Positions 16,683 through 25,811 of a stretch of DNA of 53,092 nucleotides are shown here, piece by piece. The DNA is taken from NCBI GenBank assembly GCA_003224525.1, contig QHZB01000196.1, positions 1-53,092 of the forward strand, written 5' to 3'. The stretch is from Acidobacteriota bacterium (lineage in GTDB: Bacteria; Acidobacteriota; Terriglobia; Acidiferrales; UBA7541). Each line of letters starts with the position of its first letter. Position 1 is the first letter of the stretch. Below the pieces are notes generated by a model, which saw only the letters and a program-made list of their open reading frames with translations, did not search any database and was not told the origin of the DNA. The translations under genes were made by a program, and so were the position numbers.

Positions 16683-19663
16683 GCACGCTGGATCGCGAAG
16701 CCGTCGAGCTATTCCTCCAGGAAGCCTCGGAGAACCTGCAGTATTTGCGGGAGTATGTGAGCGTGCTTCAGGACGTGGAGCCGCGCCGCGAAGACCTGGA
16801 ACGGCTTTACATCTCGGCTCACACACTGAGCGGCACTTCGGCGAGCTATGGATTTCCGCGGTTCTCTGAAATTGCCGGCAAACTCGCGCACGTCTTTCAA
16901 TACGCCCTGAACGCGACTCTCGGGAGCGATCTCCACGGGCCGTTGACGGAATTCCTTTCGGATGGAATTTCGCTGCTGGAAACGGTTCTTCTGGAAATCA
17001 GCGACACCGGCAAAGAAAGTACCGATGATATCGCCGTTTTCAAGGAGCGCTATCGCTTCGCGTTTCCGACGGAACCACCGCCACTGAATCTTTCCCCCCC
17101 AGAAGTGCGTGAGCGATTCGTTGTGGAGGAGCGCGATGAGCCCATTACCGCTGCAGCGACGGGCTCTTACTTTGACGCGCTGCCGCTTGACCAAGAGGTG
17201 CCGGACGAGATCCTTGAGTTCTTCCAGCCGGAAGCGGAAGAGCATCTCCAGGTCGTCAGCGATTGCCTTATTTCGCTGGAAGGCAACAACAATCCGGAGG
17301 AGATCAATAAACTCTTTCGCGCCATTCACACAGTAAAAGGCTCAGCAGCGCAAGTCGGGCTGAAGAGACTGGGAGCAATTGCACACCGCGTCGAGGATTT
17401 GATCGGCCGTTTGCGCGATGGAGAGATTGAACCGTCGCCCGGCGTCGTGGATTTGTGTCTTGAGTCAGTGGACGTTTTGAAGAAGACGCTCCACCGCCAG
17501 TGGGCAAGTGAAGTCGAGATGCGAACGGGCATCGATTCGCTGTTGGGCCGCATCGCGGAATTTGCTCCGCTCGACCCGGAAGATGCGGAAGTTTCGGCCG
17601 GGTCTGCCGGGGCAGCGGAACTTCGGCATGCGAGCGAAGTAGCAGCCACAACAAAAATCGCCACACCCGCAAAAAAGCCTGGGAAACAATCCGCAAGCGG
17701 CACGTCGACGGTAAAATCGGTTCGAATTGCGCTTGCCCGGCTCGACCGCATGATGAACACGGTCGGTGAACTGGTCATTAATCGTACGCGCATGGTCGGC
17801 CGTGTAGCGGAACTCGAAAAGCTCATCGATACGCTGAGCTTCTCGAAAGAGCGGCTGCAGGGCAAAGTCGCCGAATTTCAGGAAAAGTACGAATTTAACC
17901 GCATCAGTAACAACCGCGCCGCCCAGGGACAGTGGAAGTCCGAGCCGACACCAAAGATGCTTACGAGCGCAGCTGCGGGCGACACATCGTTCTGGTCCGA
18001 ATTCAGCGAACTGGAAATGGACCGCTACGACGATTTCAATATCTTGTCGCGGTCGATGGCCGAGATTTCAGCAGACGTCAACGAAGTACTCTCGCAACTG
18101 CAAGGGTTCATCGGGCGCGTCGAAGGCGATATCGACGAATTCACGAAATTGGCGCATCACCTGCAGGACGAGATTACTGCCGCGCGAATGGTTCCGATAG
18201 GTACGCTCTACTCGCGATTGTCGCGGGCCGTTCGCGATGCAGCGAATTCGACTGGCAAGCACGTCGAACTGGACCTTTCCGGAAGTGAAACCGAGCTCGA
18301 TAACAATATCATTCAGCAGATTTCCGACCCTCTGGTGCACCTGGTGCGCAACTCGGTGGCGCACGGCATCGAGCACAGCAGTGACCGCACCGCCGCCGGC
18401 AAATCGTCCACCGGGAATATCATGTTGCGTGCCTATCACCGCGGCAACCACATTTACATCGAGGTCGAGGATGACGGCGGTGGAATCAAGTACGAGCGCG
18501 TGAAGCAAAGCGCGATCGAACGCGGGCTAGTTTCCGAGGAGACTGCCGACCGCCTTACGGAACGCGATCTTCGGGAGATGCTTTTCCATCCCGGGTTTTC
18601 AACGGCTCCCGTGAAAACGGAACTGGCTGGGCGTGGAGTCGGGCTCGATGTGGTGCGGGCAAATCTGACCGCGCTCAACGGCGAAATCGATATCCAGAGC
18701 ACGAGCGGCAAGGGCACCAAGTTTACGCTCAAGGTGCCCCTCACCCTGATCATTTCCCCGGCCCTGTTTGTGCGCTGCGGCACGACGAATTTCGCGCTGC
18801 CATTGGCAGTTGTCGAGGAAATCCGCCGCCTGCGCGCTGATGAAATCGAGGACGTCGGCGGCAAACTGCTGACCAAAGTACGCGACGTGGTTACCGAGGT
18901 CGTGCGTTTAGATACCTATCTGGGGTTGCCGCCTCTTGAAGCGATCAATGGCTACTTCCGTATGGTGGTGGCAAATGCCGGAAACCGGAAGATCGGTCTC
19001 GTCGTGGAAGAAGTTCTTGGCAAGGACGAAATCGTTATCAAAAACCTGGGTGAATACCTGCGCCGCGTGAAACTCTTCCCGGGTACGACGATTGCGCCCG
19101 ATGGCAGCCTCATTCTGCTGATCGACTTGAACCGCATGGTGGCGACAGAGCCAAACGAGCGCCGGCCGATACAAGCTAGCGCCAGCGCCGCGCGAATATT
19201 TGCGCCGGGCTCGACGGCGATTGCGCGCGGAAACATTCCTTCCGAGGCCATCGACCGCGTCGAGCAAGAGCGCGTAATCGTGGTTGCGGACGACTCCATC
19301 AGCGTGCGCAAATTCGTCGGCCGAATGCTCGAGAAGAACGGCTACCGCGTGAAGCTGGCGGCCGACGGACTGGAAGCGGCCGAACTGGTGACGCAGCACG
19401 GCTGCCATCTGGTTATCACCGACCTCGAAATGCCACGCATGACAGGTTACGAATTAATGGTGCAACTGCGCCAGAGCCCCTCGACGCGGCGAATCCCGGT
19501 GATGGTCGTTACCTCTCGCGCGGGTGCGAAGCATCGCGATCGCGCGATGAAGGAAGGCGCCACGGCCTTCCTGACCAAACCGGTGCAGGAGGATCAACTG
19601 ATCGCGGCGGTTGAACAACTCATAGGAACGGAGGCGCCACGCACCGTCGCGCCGGTAGCGTAA
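16679..19663 (+). CDS. Hybrid chemotaxis kinase CheA with two HPt domains and a receiver (ChpA-like)
   Basis: 994 aa. Order: HPt1 with SAHTLSGTSASYGF (H48), HPt2 with AIHTVKGSAAQVGL (about H217), Ala-rich linker, P3 dimerisation (LDRMMNTVGELVINRTRMVG) with a long insertion of about 100 residues in its helical hairpin. The ATPase follows (LVHLVRNSVAHGIEH, DDGGGIKY, GRGVGLDVV), then a CheW domain and a C-terminal receiver (about 866-985; D915 in ITDLEMPRMTGYE, Lys in LTKPV). Multiple HPt domains and a fused receiver are the hallmark of ChpA kinases that control type IV pili. It overlaps cheR by 4 bases and cheB follows after 7 bases. ChpA of Pseudomonas has more HPt-type domains, so this is a compact version. 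Confidence 0.95.
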   Translation: MSTLDREAVELFLQEASENLQYLREYVSVLQDVEPRREDLERLYISAHTLSGTSASYGFPRFSEIAGKLAHVFQYALNATLGSDLHGPLTEFLSDGISLLETVLLEISDTGKESTDDIAVFKERYRFAFPTEPPPLNLSPPEVRERFVVEERDEPITAAATGSYFDALPLDQEVPDEILEFFQPEAEEHLQVVSDCLISLEGNNNPEEINKLFRAIHTVKGSAAQVGLKRLGAIAHRVEDLIGRLRDGEIEPSPGVVDLCLESVDVLKKTLHRQWASEVEMRTGIDSLLGRIAEFAPLDPEDAEVSAGSAGAAELRHASEVAATTKIATPAKKPGKQSASGTSTVKSVRIALARLDRMMNTVGELVINRTRMVGRVAELEKLIDTLSFSKERLQGKVAEFQEKYEFNRISNNRAAQGQWKSEPTPKMLTSAAAGDTSFWSEFSELEMDRYDDFNILSRSMAEISADVNEVLSQLQGFIGRVEGDIDEFTKLAHHLQDEITAARMVPIGTLYSRLSRAVRDAANSTGKHVELDLSGSETELDNNIIQQISDPLVHLVRNSVAHGIEHSSDRTAAGKSSTGNIMLRAYHRGNHIYIEVEDDGGGIKYERVKQSAIERGLVSEETADRLTERDLREMLFHPGFSTAPVKTELAGRGVGLDVVRANLTALNGEIDIQSTSGKGTKFTLKVPLTLIISPALFVRCGTTNFALPLAVVEEIRRLRADEIEDVGGKLLTKVRDVVTEVVRLDTYLGLPPLEAINGYFRMVVANAGNRKIGLVVEEVLGKDEIVIKNLGEYLRRVKLFPGTTIAPDGSLILLIDLNRMVATEPNERRPIQASASAARIFAPGSTAIARGNIPSEAIDRVEQERVIVVADDSISVRKFVGRMLEKNGYRVKLAADGLEAAELVTQHGCHLVITDLEMPRMTGYELMVQLRQSPSTRRIPVMVVTSRAGAKHRDRAMKEGATAFLTKPVQEDQLIAAVEQLIGTEAPRTVAPVA

Positions 19664-19670
19664 ACGAACA

Positions 19671-20795
19671 ATGGCGACCGCCAATAAAAAGTTTCGTGTG
19701 CTTGTCGTGGATGATTCCACATTCATGCGGAAGGTCCTTGAGAGGATTTTCAACACTGACGAGCAACTGCAGGTCGTGGGCAACGCCAAGGACGGCCGCG
19801 AGGCCGTTGCACTGGCGGAATCACTGAAGCCTGATGTCATCACCATGGACATCAATATGCCTCACGTGGACGGACTCCAGGCCACTGCGGAAATCATGAC
19901 CACGAATCCGCGGCCGATCGTCATCGTCAGCTCGGAATCGCACGAAGGCGCAGCGAGCACTCTTCGAGCGCTGGAACTCGGAGCGATTGAATTTGTCGCC
20001 AAGCCATCAAGCGCCATCGACCTCGACATGCAGAGTGTGAAGGAAGACCTTCTGCGCAAGGTGCGCATGGCAGCCAAAGTGCGTGTCGTGCGCACGGCTT
20101 CACGCCTGGCATTGACGATTCAGAATGCCATCGGCTCCAAGACTCCGTCCCCCGCCCCGGTGAGCGCCCGCCCCATGCCTACGACCGGACTAGATCAGCG
20201 CTTCCCTGTAGTCGTGCTGGCAGCGTCGACGGGCGGACCAGCGACTGTCATGCGCATCGCTCCAGGCTTCACGGGAGACTTCCCTGCGGCAGTAATTCTG
20301 GTGCAGCACATGCCTGCGGCATTCACAACGCAATACGCCGCGCAACTCGCGGAATTCACCGGAATCCGCGTGAAAGAAGCGGAAGCCAATGAGTCGCTTC
20401 AGCCAGGAACGCTCTATATCTGTCCAGGCGGTCAGCATCTTCGAGTTACATCCACGGGTCGAATCCAGCTTGACGGGACCAGCGGCCGCATTAATGGTTA
20501 TCTGCCGAATATTGACGCTACCATGGAATCCGTTGCGGCCTTTGCCGGCCCACTAAGCATTGCGGGTGTTTTAACAGGCATGGGTAACGATGGGGCTAGT
20601 GGGGCCAAGGCAATCAAGGCGGCCGGAGGCCTGGTGGTAGCGCAGGACGAAGCAACGTCCGTGATTTTCGGCATGCCAGCCGAGGCTATCAAGGCCGGCG
20701 CTGTCGATCAGGTGCTCGGTATTGACGACATTTATGCCGCCATCGAAAAACGTGTCCTGGGAATCTGCCGCACGGCACCGGCGGGAGTTCGCTAA
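19671..20795 (+). CDS. cheB: Protein-glutamate methylesterase CheB
   Basis: 374 aa. Receiver (about 8-125; D in ITMDINMPHVDG, Lys in VAKPS), linker, and C-terminal methylesterase (about 180-365). The catalytic triad is visible: Ser in LAASTGGPA, His in LVQHMPAAF and Asp in TGMGNDGA. It removes methyl groups from receptors and opposes CheR. It is the only CheB in the window. It starts 7 bases after the hybrid cheA and its stop overlaps the next start by one base (TAATG). Confidence 0.96.
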   Translation: MATANKKFRVLVVDDSTFMRKVLERIFNTDEQLQVVGNAKDGREAVALAESLKPDVITMDINMPHVDGLQATAEIMTTNPRPIVIVSSESHEGAASTLRALELGAIEFVAKPSSAIDLDMQSVKEDLLRKVRMAAKVRVVRTASRLALTIQNAIGSKTPSPAPVSARPMPTTGLDQRFPVVVLAASTGGPATVMRIAPGFTGDFPAAVILVQHMPAAFTTQYAAQLAEFTGIRVKEAEANESLQPGTLYICPGGQHLRVTSTGRIQLDGTSGRINGYLPNIDATMESVAAFAGPLSIAGVLTGMGNDGASGAKAIKAAGGLVVAQDEATSVIFGMPAEAIKAGAVDQVLGIDDIYAAIEKRVLGICRTAPAGVR

Positions 20796-21328
20796 TGCGT
20801 CTGGCGACCCCCGCGAAGGCCAGTCCGGCAAAGACGGAACAGATCATTCTCTTTCGCGTCAGCGGCCAATTGTTCGCTATCTCTTCGTCTTCGGTACAAG
20901 AAGTGCGCAGCGCGGATAGCATGTCAGGCGGGGCTACCGAAATCAGTGCGCCCGGCCTTCGAAAAGTTCGCCACGTTCTGCGGCGCGGGGACAGGTCACT
21001 CTTCATCGTCAACGGCGCCATGCATTTTGGATTGCACGCGGCGGAGGGAGCACAGCTATTTGTGCTGCGCAAGACGCGCACGGCCCTCTTGATCGATGGC
21101 ATCGAGAAGATGACGACTATGACGCAGTTGCAGGCGCTTCCACTCTCCTTCTGTCACGAAGAGCGGCAATGGTACCGCGGACTGACGGCCCTCGATCAGA
21201 CGGTCGTACCAGTGGTGCATCCGGAAGGGTTTTTGTCGCCGCAAGAACTGGCTCTGCTCGATGCGGCTCTTTTGCAAGCGGACAAGACCGAAAGCGAGAA
21301 TCTTGAGAGGACAAGCGCCGGGCAATGA
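20795..21328 (+). CDS. Divergent CheW-like protein
   Basis: 177 aa with a CheW-like core: IILFRVSGQLFAISSSSVQEVRS at the N-terminus, a central RRGDRSLFIVNGAMHFGL replacing the usual NLRG motif, and a C-terminal half that ends with YRGLTALDQTVVPVVHPE. Because the NLRG..P..D signature is lost, it may scaffold a subset of receptors or may bind something other than CheA. The position after cheB matches chpC of the Pseudomonas cluster. Start and stop overlap the neighbours (TAATG before, ATGA after). Confidence 0.8.
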   Translation: MRLATPAKASPAKTEQIILFRVSGQLFAISSSSVQEVRSADSMSGGATEISAPGLRKVRHVLRRGDRSLFIVNGAMHFGLHAAEGAQLFVLRKTRTALLIDGIEKMTTMTQLQALPLSFCHEERQWYRGLTALDQTVVPVVHPEGFLSPQELALLDAALLQADKTESENLERTSAGQ

Positions 21329-21804
21329 CGGTATCGACCGAACTCGAACTGCAATCGTTCGTCCTGCTGCGCCTTGGCGAACGGAGGTTTGCCGTCTCGG
21401 CGAACCAGATTGCCGAGCTCGTTGCCCCGAGCCGGGTTTTTCGCTTTCCGCACCGAACACCAAAATTGGAAGGTGTGATTCTGCGACGAGGCCGGATCGT
21501 TCCAGTATGCGACGTTTCTGAAATGCTGCTCGGGAAACGCCTGACGTCCCGCCGCTTTTACCTGATCGCCGTGCGCAAATACGGAGCGCAGCGGGAATGG
21601 GTGGCGGTGCCGGTTACTGGTGAATGCGAATTGATCAAAGCGGAGATGATGGCGGCGGTCGAATCCGACGCGCCTCACGTCGCAGGGTGGCTGTCGCATG
21701 ACGGCGATGTGATCGAAGTCTTGAATCTCGACGCAATCACGCCCGGCCCGGAACAGCTGCTCGCGGAAGCCGCGGCGCGGCAAAGACCGGAGGTGCGACC
21801 GTGA
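21325..21804 (+). CDS. CheW-like protein
   Basis: 159 aa, single CheW domain: FVLLRLGERRFAVSANQIAEL, then LEGVILRRGRIVPVCDVSEM (a diverged NLRG..P..D motif), then AGWLSHDGDVIEVLNLDAI. It is coupled by 4-base overlaps to the divergent CheW before it and the receiver-DUF4388 gene after it. With three CheW-type proteins for one CheA, this set could build arrays with different partners. Confidence 0.87.
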   Translation: MTVSTELELQSFVLLRLGERRFAVSANQIAELVAPSRVFRFPHRTPKLEGVILRRGRIVPVCDVSEMLLGKRLTSRRFYLIAVRKYGAQREWVAVPVTGECELIKAEMMAAVESDAPHVAGWLSHDGDVIEVLNLDAITPGPEQLLAEAAARQRPEVRP

Positions 21805-22574
21805 TCCCCACCGGACGTTCCGCGAAAATTCTTCTCATCGACAGCAACGTATATTTTACAAAGCGGCTTGGCGATGCGTTGAAACGCGAAGGCTTTGAGG
21901 TCGTGATCAGTACGCAAGCCGGTTTCGCACTCACTACGCTCGAATACGACGCGCCGTCCGCCATTCTCTGCGCGACAAACATGCGGGAGATGGGCGCTCT
22001 GGAAATTGCAAGGATCATTCACGCGGACTCAAAGAACTCCAATCTGCCCGTTATCGCTCTTGGGGATGGAAGCCAGCGCGCGTTGATGGAAGCATTTCAG
22101 GCCGGCTGCGACGATTACATTGACCGCAACCGGCAACCTGCGGTGATTGCCGCCCATATAAAGCAGATCATCGTCAGCAAAGCGGAGGGGTTTCAACCCA
22201 CGCAGATGCTTGCCCAGTCCGACACAAGTCTCAGCGGCAACTTGACGCACCACGACCTAACGGGCGTGATGCAGATGCTGGGGCACGCGCACCAGACAGG
22301 CGCGTTGCACATCAACGCCGGTGAAACGGACGGTGTGTTGTTCTACGACGCCGGGGAGATCACGCACGCGGAATGTGGCACTCTGTTTGGCGACGAAGCT
22401 GTCATTCACATTTTGAAAAACTGCGGAAACAGCACCGAAGGCGTCTACAAATTCGCCTACGGGACAACTTCGACACAGCGCACCGTGCTGCGCTCGGCCA
22501 CCGATCTTATGCTGGATGCCATGCGCGAATTCGATGAAGCAACGCGAGACATGGCGGACAAGGAAGCGCTATGA
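21801..22574 (+). CDS. Degenerate receiver fused to DUF4388 (PATAN) domain
   Basis: 257 aa. The N-terminal receiver-like domain (AKILLIDSNVYFTKRLGDAL) lacks the phospho-acceptor: where LLDxxMP is expected it reads AILCATNMREMG. The conserved Lys is also gone (DDYIDRNRQPA), so it should not be phosphorylated in the usual way. The C-terminal part (about 140-250) fits DUF4388/PATAN: SLSGNLTHHDLTGVMQMLG, TGALHINAG, GVLFYDAGEITHAECG. PATAN proteins accompany chemosensory and gliding systems. It starts at GTG 21801, overlapping the previous stop, and overlaps the next gene too. Confidence 0.85.
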   Translation: MIPTGRSAKILLIDSNVYFTKRLGDALKREGFEVVISTQAGFALTTLEYDAPSAILCATNMREMGALEIARIIHADSKNSNLPVIALGDGSQRALMEAFQAGCDDYIDRNRQPAVIAAHIKQIIVSKAEGFQPTQMLAQSDTSLSGNLTHHDLTGVMQMLGHAHQTGALHINAGETDGVLFYDAGEITHAECGTLFGDEAVIHILKNCGNSTEGVYKFAYGTTSTQRTVLRSATDLMLDAMREFDEATRDMADKEAL

Positions 22575-23368
22575 GTGAAGCCATGACCATTCCGCCGCTG
22601 GGCGAAGCTCCGGCCAAGCGGACACCCACCGTCTACTTCATCGATGACAGTGCCACCATGCGCGAAGTTATCAAAATCGCTTTTCGCCGCGAGAATATTA
22701 ACGTGATTACCTGTGCCGACGCGGCCTCGGCGCTGGCACAATTCGAGCAAAACCGCCCCGACGTGGTGATCACCGACGTGATCATGCCCGATCAGGACGG
22801 CTACTCCGTGTGCAGCCAAATCAAGCAGCATCCGGAATTCAGCCAAACCCCGGTTGTGCTGATGTCCGGCGTAGTCAATAAGAGTGTAGCCGACAAAGCG
22901 GTTTCGGTGAAAGCCGATGAACTGATTCGCAAACCCTTTCAGCCCCAGGAATTGATTGGGCGGGTGAAGAGCCTCTTGGAGCCGAAGAGTGCCACGCCGG
23001 CGCCGGTGGCTGAGCGCTCCACACCTTCGAATGCTTTGAGCAATCTATTTGCGCCGCCTCCGGTTCCAGTCGCGCCCCGCAATGTCGCGCCTCCACCGTC
23101 GACTGCGGCTACACCGCAATCTGCCTGGCCACGAGCGCTCGCCGAGGCGTTCACCCCCCGGCAGCCTTTGCAGCCACAGCACGACCCCCAGCAATCGATA
23201 GCTGCCACGGTTCGGCCTGCTCCGACGGTGGCCGACGTCCAGAAGCTACGCGTCGAGATTGCCCATTTGGATCTGCTGGTGAAAAAGCTACAAGCGGAAC
23301 TTCAGATCGAGCGGCAATACAATCAAGCTTTGGAAACACAGATTCGCACGCTCACGGAAGTGCGCTAG
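22571..23368 (+). CDS. Response regulator with proline-rich linker and C-terminal coiled coil
   Basis: 265 aa. Intact receiver (about 17-137): DD in YFIDDSA, D in VITDVIMPDQDGYS, Ser in LMSGV, Lys in IRKPF. A long Pro/Ala-rich linker (about 140-225) is followed by a short coiled-coil helix (VEIAHLDLLVKKLQAELQIE). The architecture recalls FrzS-type receivers with coiled-coil tails that localise to cell poles, but this is an analogy only. It is the last gene of the Chp-like operon and a plausible output of the hybrid kinase. Confidence 0.85.
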   Translation: MSEAMTIPPLGEAPAKRTPTVYFIDDSATMREVIKIAFRRENINVITCADAASALAQFEQNRPDVVITDVIMPDQDGYSVCSQIKQHPEFSQTPVVLMSGVVNKSVADKAVSVKADELIRKPFQPQELIGRVKSLLEPKSATPAPVAERSTPSNALSNLFAPPPVPVAPRNVAPPPSTAATPQSAWPRALAEAFTPRQPLQPQHDPQQSIAATVRPAPTVADVQKLRVEIAHLDLLVKKLQAELQIERQYNQALETQIRTLTEVR

Positions 23369-23514
23369 CTGCGCGAAAGCCGGCCTGCCACTTCCTGTAA
23401 TCCGTCTTGCCATTCCGCGCGGACAGTTGACGCTCGAACACGGATTCAGTAGCCTCATTTTCTAACGTTCACTTATCGTTTTGCTTTTCTTGTTCTAATC
23501 AAGGGGGACCCGCG

Positions 23515-23934
23515 ATGGGCAACAAGAGCGATTCGGCTATTTCTCGCCGTGAATTTGCGCGGCGCGCAGCTTTTGTTTCCGCGGCGGCATCGCTGGCTCC
23601 GTCAAACCTTCTCAGGTCTGAGTCTAGCGCCGCAACGCTGCCCGCGCAGCAGTCGCCGAATGCGCCAAAGATTTCACGTGAAGGCCAGGCCGAGGTCGAA
23701 TCACGGATTCAGTCTATTTTCGCTCAATACGGCAACCGGCTCTCTGACGCTCAGAAAGCCGATATTCGGCGGCTAGCCACCGAAGCGCAGCCACCGCTCG
23801 ATCGCCTGCGCGCGTTTGCAACGGACAATGGAGACGGGCCGGGGCTGTACCTCAAGCCTTTGATGGAGCGGGAAAAGAAACCTTCGCCGGTGTCGGCGAA
23901 ATCAAAACCGGCCACTGTGCCGAAGAATTCTTGA
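23515..23934 (+). CDS. Small Tat-exported protein
   Basis: 139 aa with a twin-arginine signal: SRREFARRAAFVSAAASLA near the N-terminus, then a mature part of about 95 residues. That part is mostly charged and helical (EVESRIQSIFAQYGNRLSDA) with a Lys/Pro-rich tail. ATG 23515 follows AAGGGGGA. It lies 12 bases upstream of the amidase gene and is likely cotranscribed. Small Tat proteins of this type precede amidases or oxidoreductases in acidobacterial genomes, but I do not recognise a named family, and no cofactor motif is seen. Confidence 0.85.
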   Translation: MGNKSDSAISRREFARRAAFVSAAASLAPSNLLRSESSAATLPAQQSPNAPKISREGQAEVESRIQSIFAQYGNRLSDAQKADIRRLATEAQPPLDRLRAFATDNGDGPGLYLKPLMEREKKPSPVSAKSKPATVPKNS

Positions 23935-23946
23935 GGAGCATCCCGA

Positions 23947-25356
23947 ATGCCTGGCGAAGAGATTGTCTATCTGTCTGTAAGCGAACTCGCGAAACGCATC
24001 GAGTCAAAGAAACTCTCGCCTGTCGATCTGACCGAGGCATATCTCGACCGCAGCCAAAAGCTCGGGCCGCGATTTAACGCCTACGCCCGCTTGACACCGG
24101 AGATTGCCCTCGAACAAGCCAAGGCAGCGGAAAAAGAGATCCAGCGCGGCCACTACCGTGGCCCGCTTCACGGGATTCCTTACGCCGCGAAAGACCTGCT
24201 GGCGGTGAAAGGGCTTGCGACCACCTGGGGTGCGAAGCCCTATGCGAACCAGGTATTCGATTACAACGCGACTGTGATCGAACATCTGAACCGCGTAGGC
24301 GCGGTGATGATCGGCAAGGCATCCATGATAGAACTCGCCGGCGGAATGGGCTACCGCTTCGCCTCCGCATCCTTGCAGGACGAGGCCAAAAATCCTTGGG
24401 ACACCAAGTGCTGGACCTGCGGCTCGTCTTCCGGCTCAGGCGCGATCGTGGCCGCAAGCCTGGCGGCCTTTGCTATCGGCACGGAAACATGGGGTTCGAT
24501 CATCTGCCCTTCGGCTTTCTGCGGCGTGAGCGGTTTGCGGCCTACCTATGGACGTGTCAGTCGTTACGGTGCGATGGCGCTCGCGCCTTCGATGGACAAG
24601 ATCGGCCCGATGGCCCGCAGCGCAGAGGACTGCGCACGCATTTTTGCCGCGATCGCGGGTCATGACTTAAAGGACCGGGGAACGGTGCCCATTGATAAGG
24701 GCGCGTTCACCTATTCGCCGTCAATGGAATTGCATTCGCGGCCACTAAAGATCGGCTGGCTCACAAATGCATGGAAATCTCTTGCACCAGGCGTTGCGAA
24801 GCCCATCGAAACCGCAAGCAGAGTCCTCAAGAGATATTTTTCGAGCCTGAAGGATGTCGCCTTGCCTGTTGGCCCCTGGGAGGATGCTGGCAACATCATC
24901 GTTGCCGTGGAGAGTGCCGCTTCTTTTCGATCGCTGATTCGCTCCGGGCGCGTGAGCGAATTGACCGATCCGCTGGGGCAAATCGCTGGCTATGTGAACG
25001 AGCAGTATTCCGCTGCGGACTATCTGCAGGCCCTAAAGGTGAGAGAGATCGTCCAAAAGAAAATGGATGCAATGTTTGAGACGTTCGACATCATCGCCAC
25101 CGCCGCCCAGCCGATTGCAGCAACGCCTCTGACGTTGAATCTCGAGACCGATTTGGCTTTTCCCGATCCTCTCGGCGGCATCGGCAATATCTGCGGGCTT
25201 CCGGCAATGTCCGTCCCTTGTGGATTCACCGAAAAGAATCTCCCGGTCGGGCTGCAATTTGTGGGCAGAGCCGGCGACGATTTTGCGGTTATCCAGGCAG
25301 GACGGACCTTCCAACTGCATACCGACTGGCATAAGAAACATCCGAAGATCCATTAG
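23947..25356 (+). CDS. Amidase signature-family hydrolase
   Basis: 469 aa, close to GatA and other amidase-signature enzymes that hydrolyse amide bonds with a Ser-cisSer-Lys triad. Lys is in PYAAKDLLAVKG, the cis-Ser in the glycine/serine stretch CGSSSGSGAIVA, and the nucleophile region reads GTETWGSIICPSAFCG where most members have GTDTGGSI. The first Gly of the GGS motif is thus Trp, with Cys residues close by. No signal peptide. No gatB/gatC neighbours, so it is more likely a free amidase than a tRNA amidotransferase subunit. It sits right behind a small Tat protein. Substrate unknown. Confidence 0.9.
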   Translation: MPGEEIVYLSVSELAKRIESKKLSPVDLTEAYLDRSQKLGPRFNAYARLTPEIALEQAKAAEKEIQRGHYRGPLHGIPYAAKDLLAVKGLATTWGAKPYANQVFDYNATVIEHLNRVGAVMIGKASMIELAGGMGYRFASASLQDEAKNPWDTKCWTCGSSSGSGAIVAASLAAFAIGTETWGSIICPSAFCGVSGLRPTYGRVSRYGAMALAPSMDKIGPMARSAEDCARIFAAIAGHDLKDRGTVPIDKGAFTYSPSMELHSRPLKIGWLTNAWKSLAPGVAKPIETASRVLKRYFSSLKDVALPVGPWEDAGNIIVAVESAASFRSLIRSGRVSELTDPLGQIAGYVNEQYSAADYLQALKVREIVQKKMDAMFETFDIIATAAQPIAATPLTLNLETDLAFPDPLGGIGNICGLPAMSVPCGFTEKNLPVGLQFVGRAGDDFAVIQAGRTFQLHTDWHKKHPKIH

Positions 25357-25811
25357 GGATCGGCAGGCGATCTTAGTTGGCGGGAGAAATGCGGACGACT
25401 TCAGGATTGCTTCAGGATTTCGTGAACTGCGCGAAGAAGGGACGGTGCCTTGCAAGAAGGGGGCACGTTGGGGCATTTGGTGGCTGCTCGCGACACCGGC
25501 CAGCGCAACAGTGCACCGCCGGCGAGGGTGAGTGCTGCGCCCTCCGTTTGGATTTATTCTTGCTTACTACGACGAATTCTCAAACCGGGAGATAGCTAAT
25601 CGTTTTAGTCATAACGAAAGCCGAAGCCTCGTGAATGCAATCGAATGCGAAAACGTCGCGAAAATGACTGTACCAAAGGGCAGGATAGCCTCTCAAAATA
25701 CCCGACTTTTACTGCGATTCCCCGCATGTTAGGCTCCCCCCGTTCTCTGACAACGCGGACACGCGCCTTAATCACAGTCCGCGCGGGCATCACCGAGGAG
25801 GCAATTCTGCT
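25357..25811. other. Intergenic stretch without a recognised gene
   Basis: 455 bases between the amidase and the DUF421 gene. Reading frames here are short and lack homology I can recognise. GAGGAGGCA at 25795 is the ribosome-binding region of the DUF421 gene. No hairpin terminator or repeat stands out. Confidence 0.5.
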
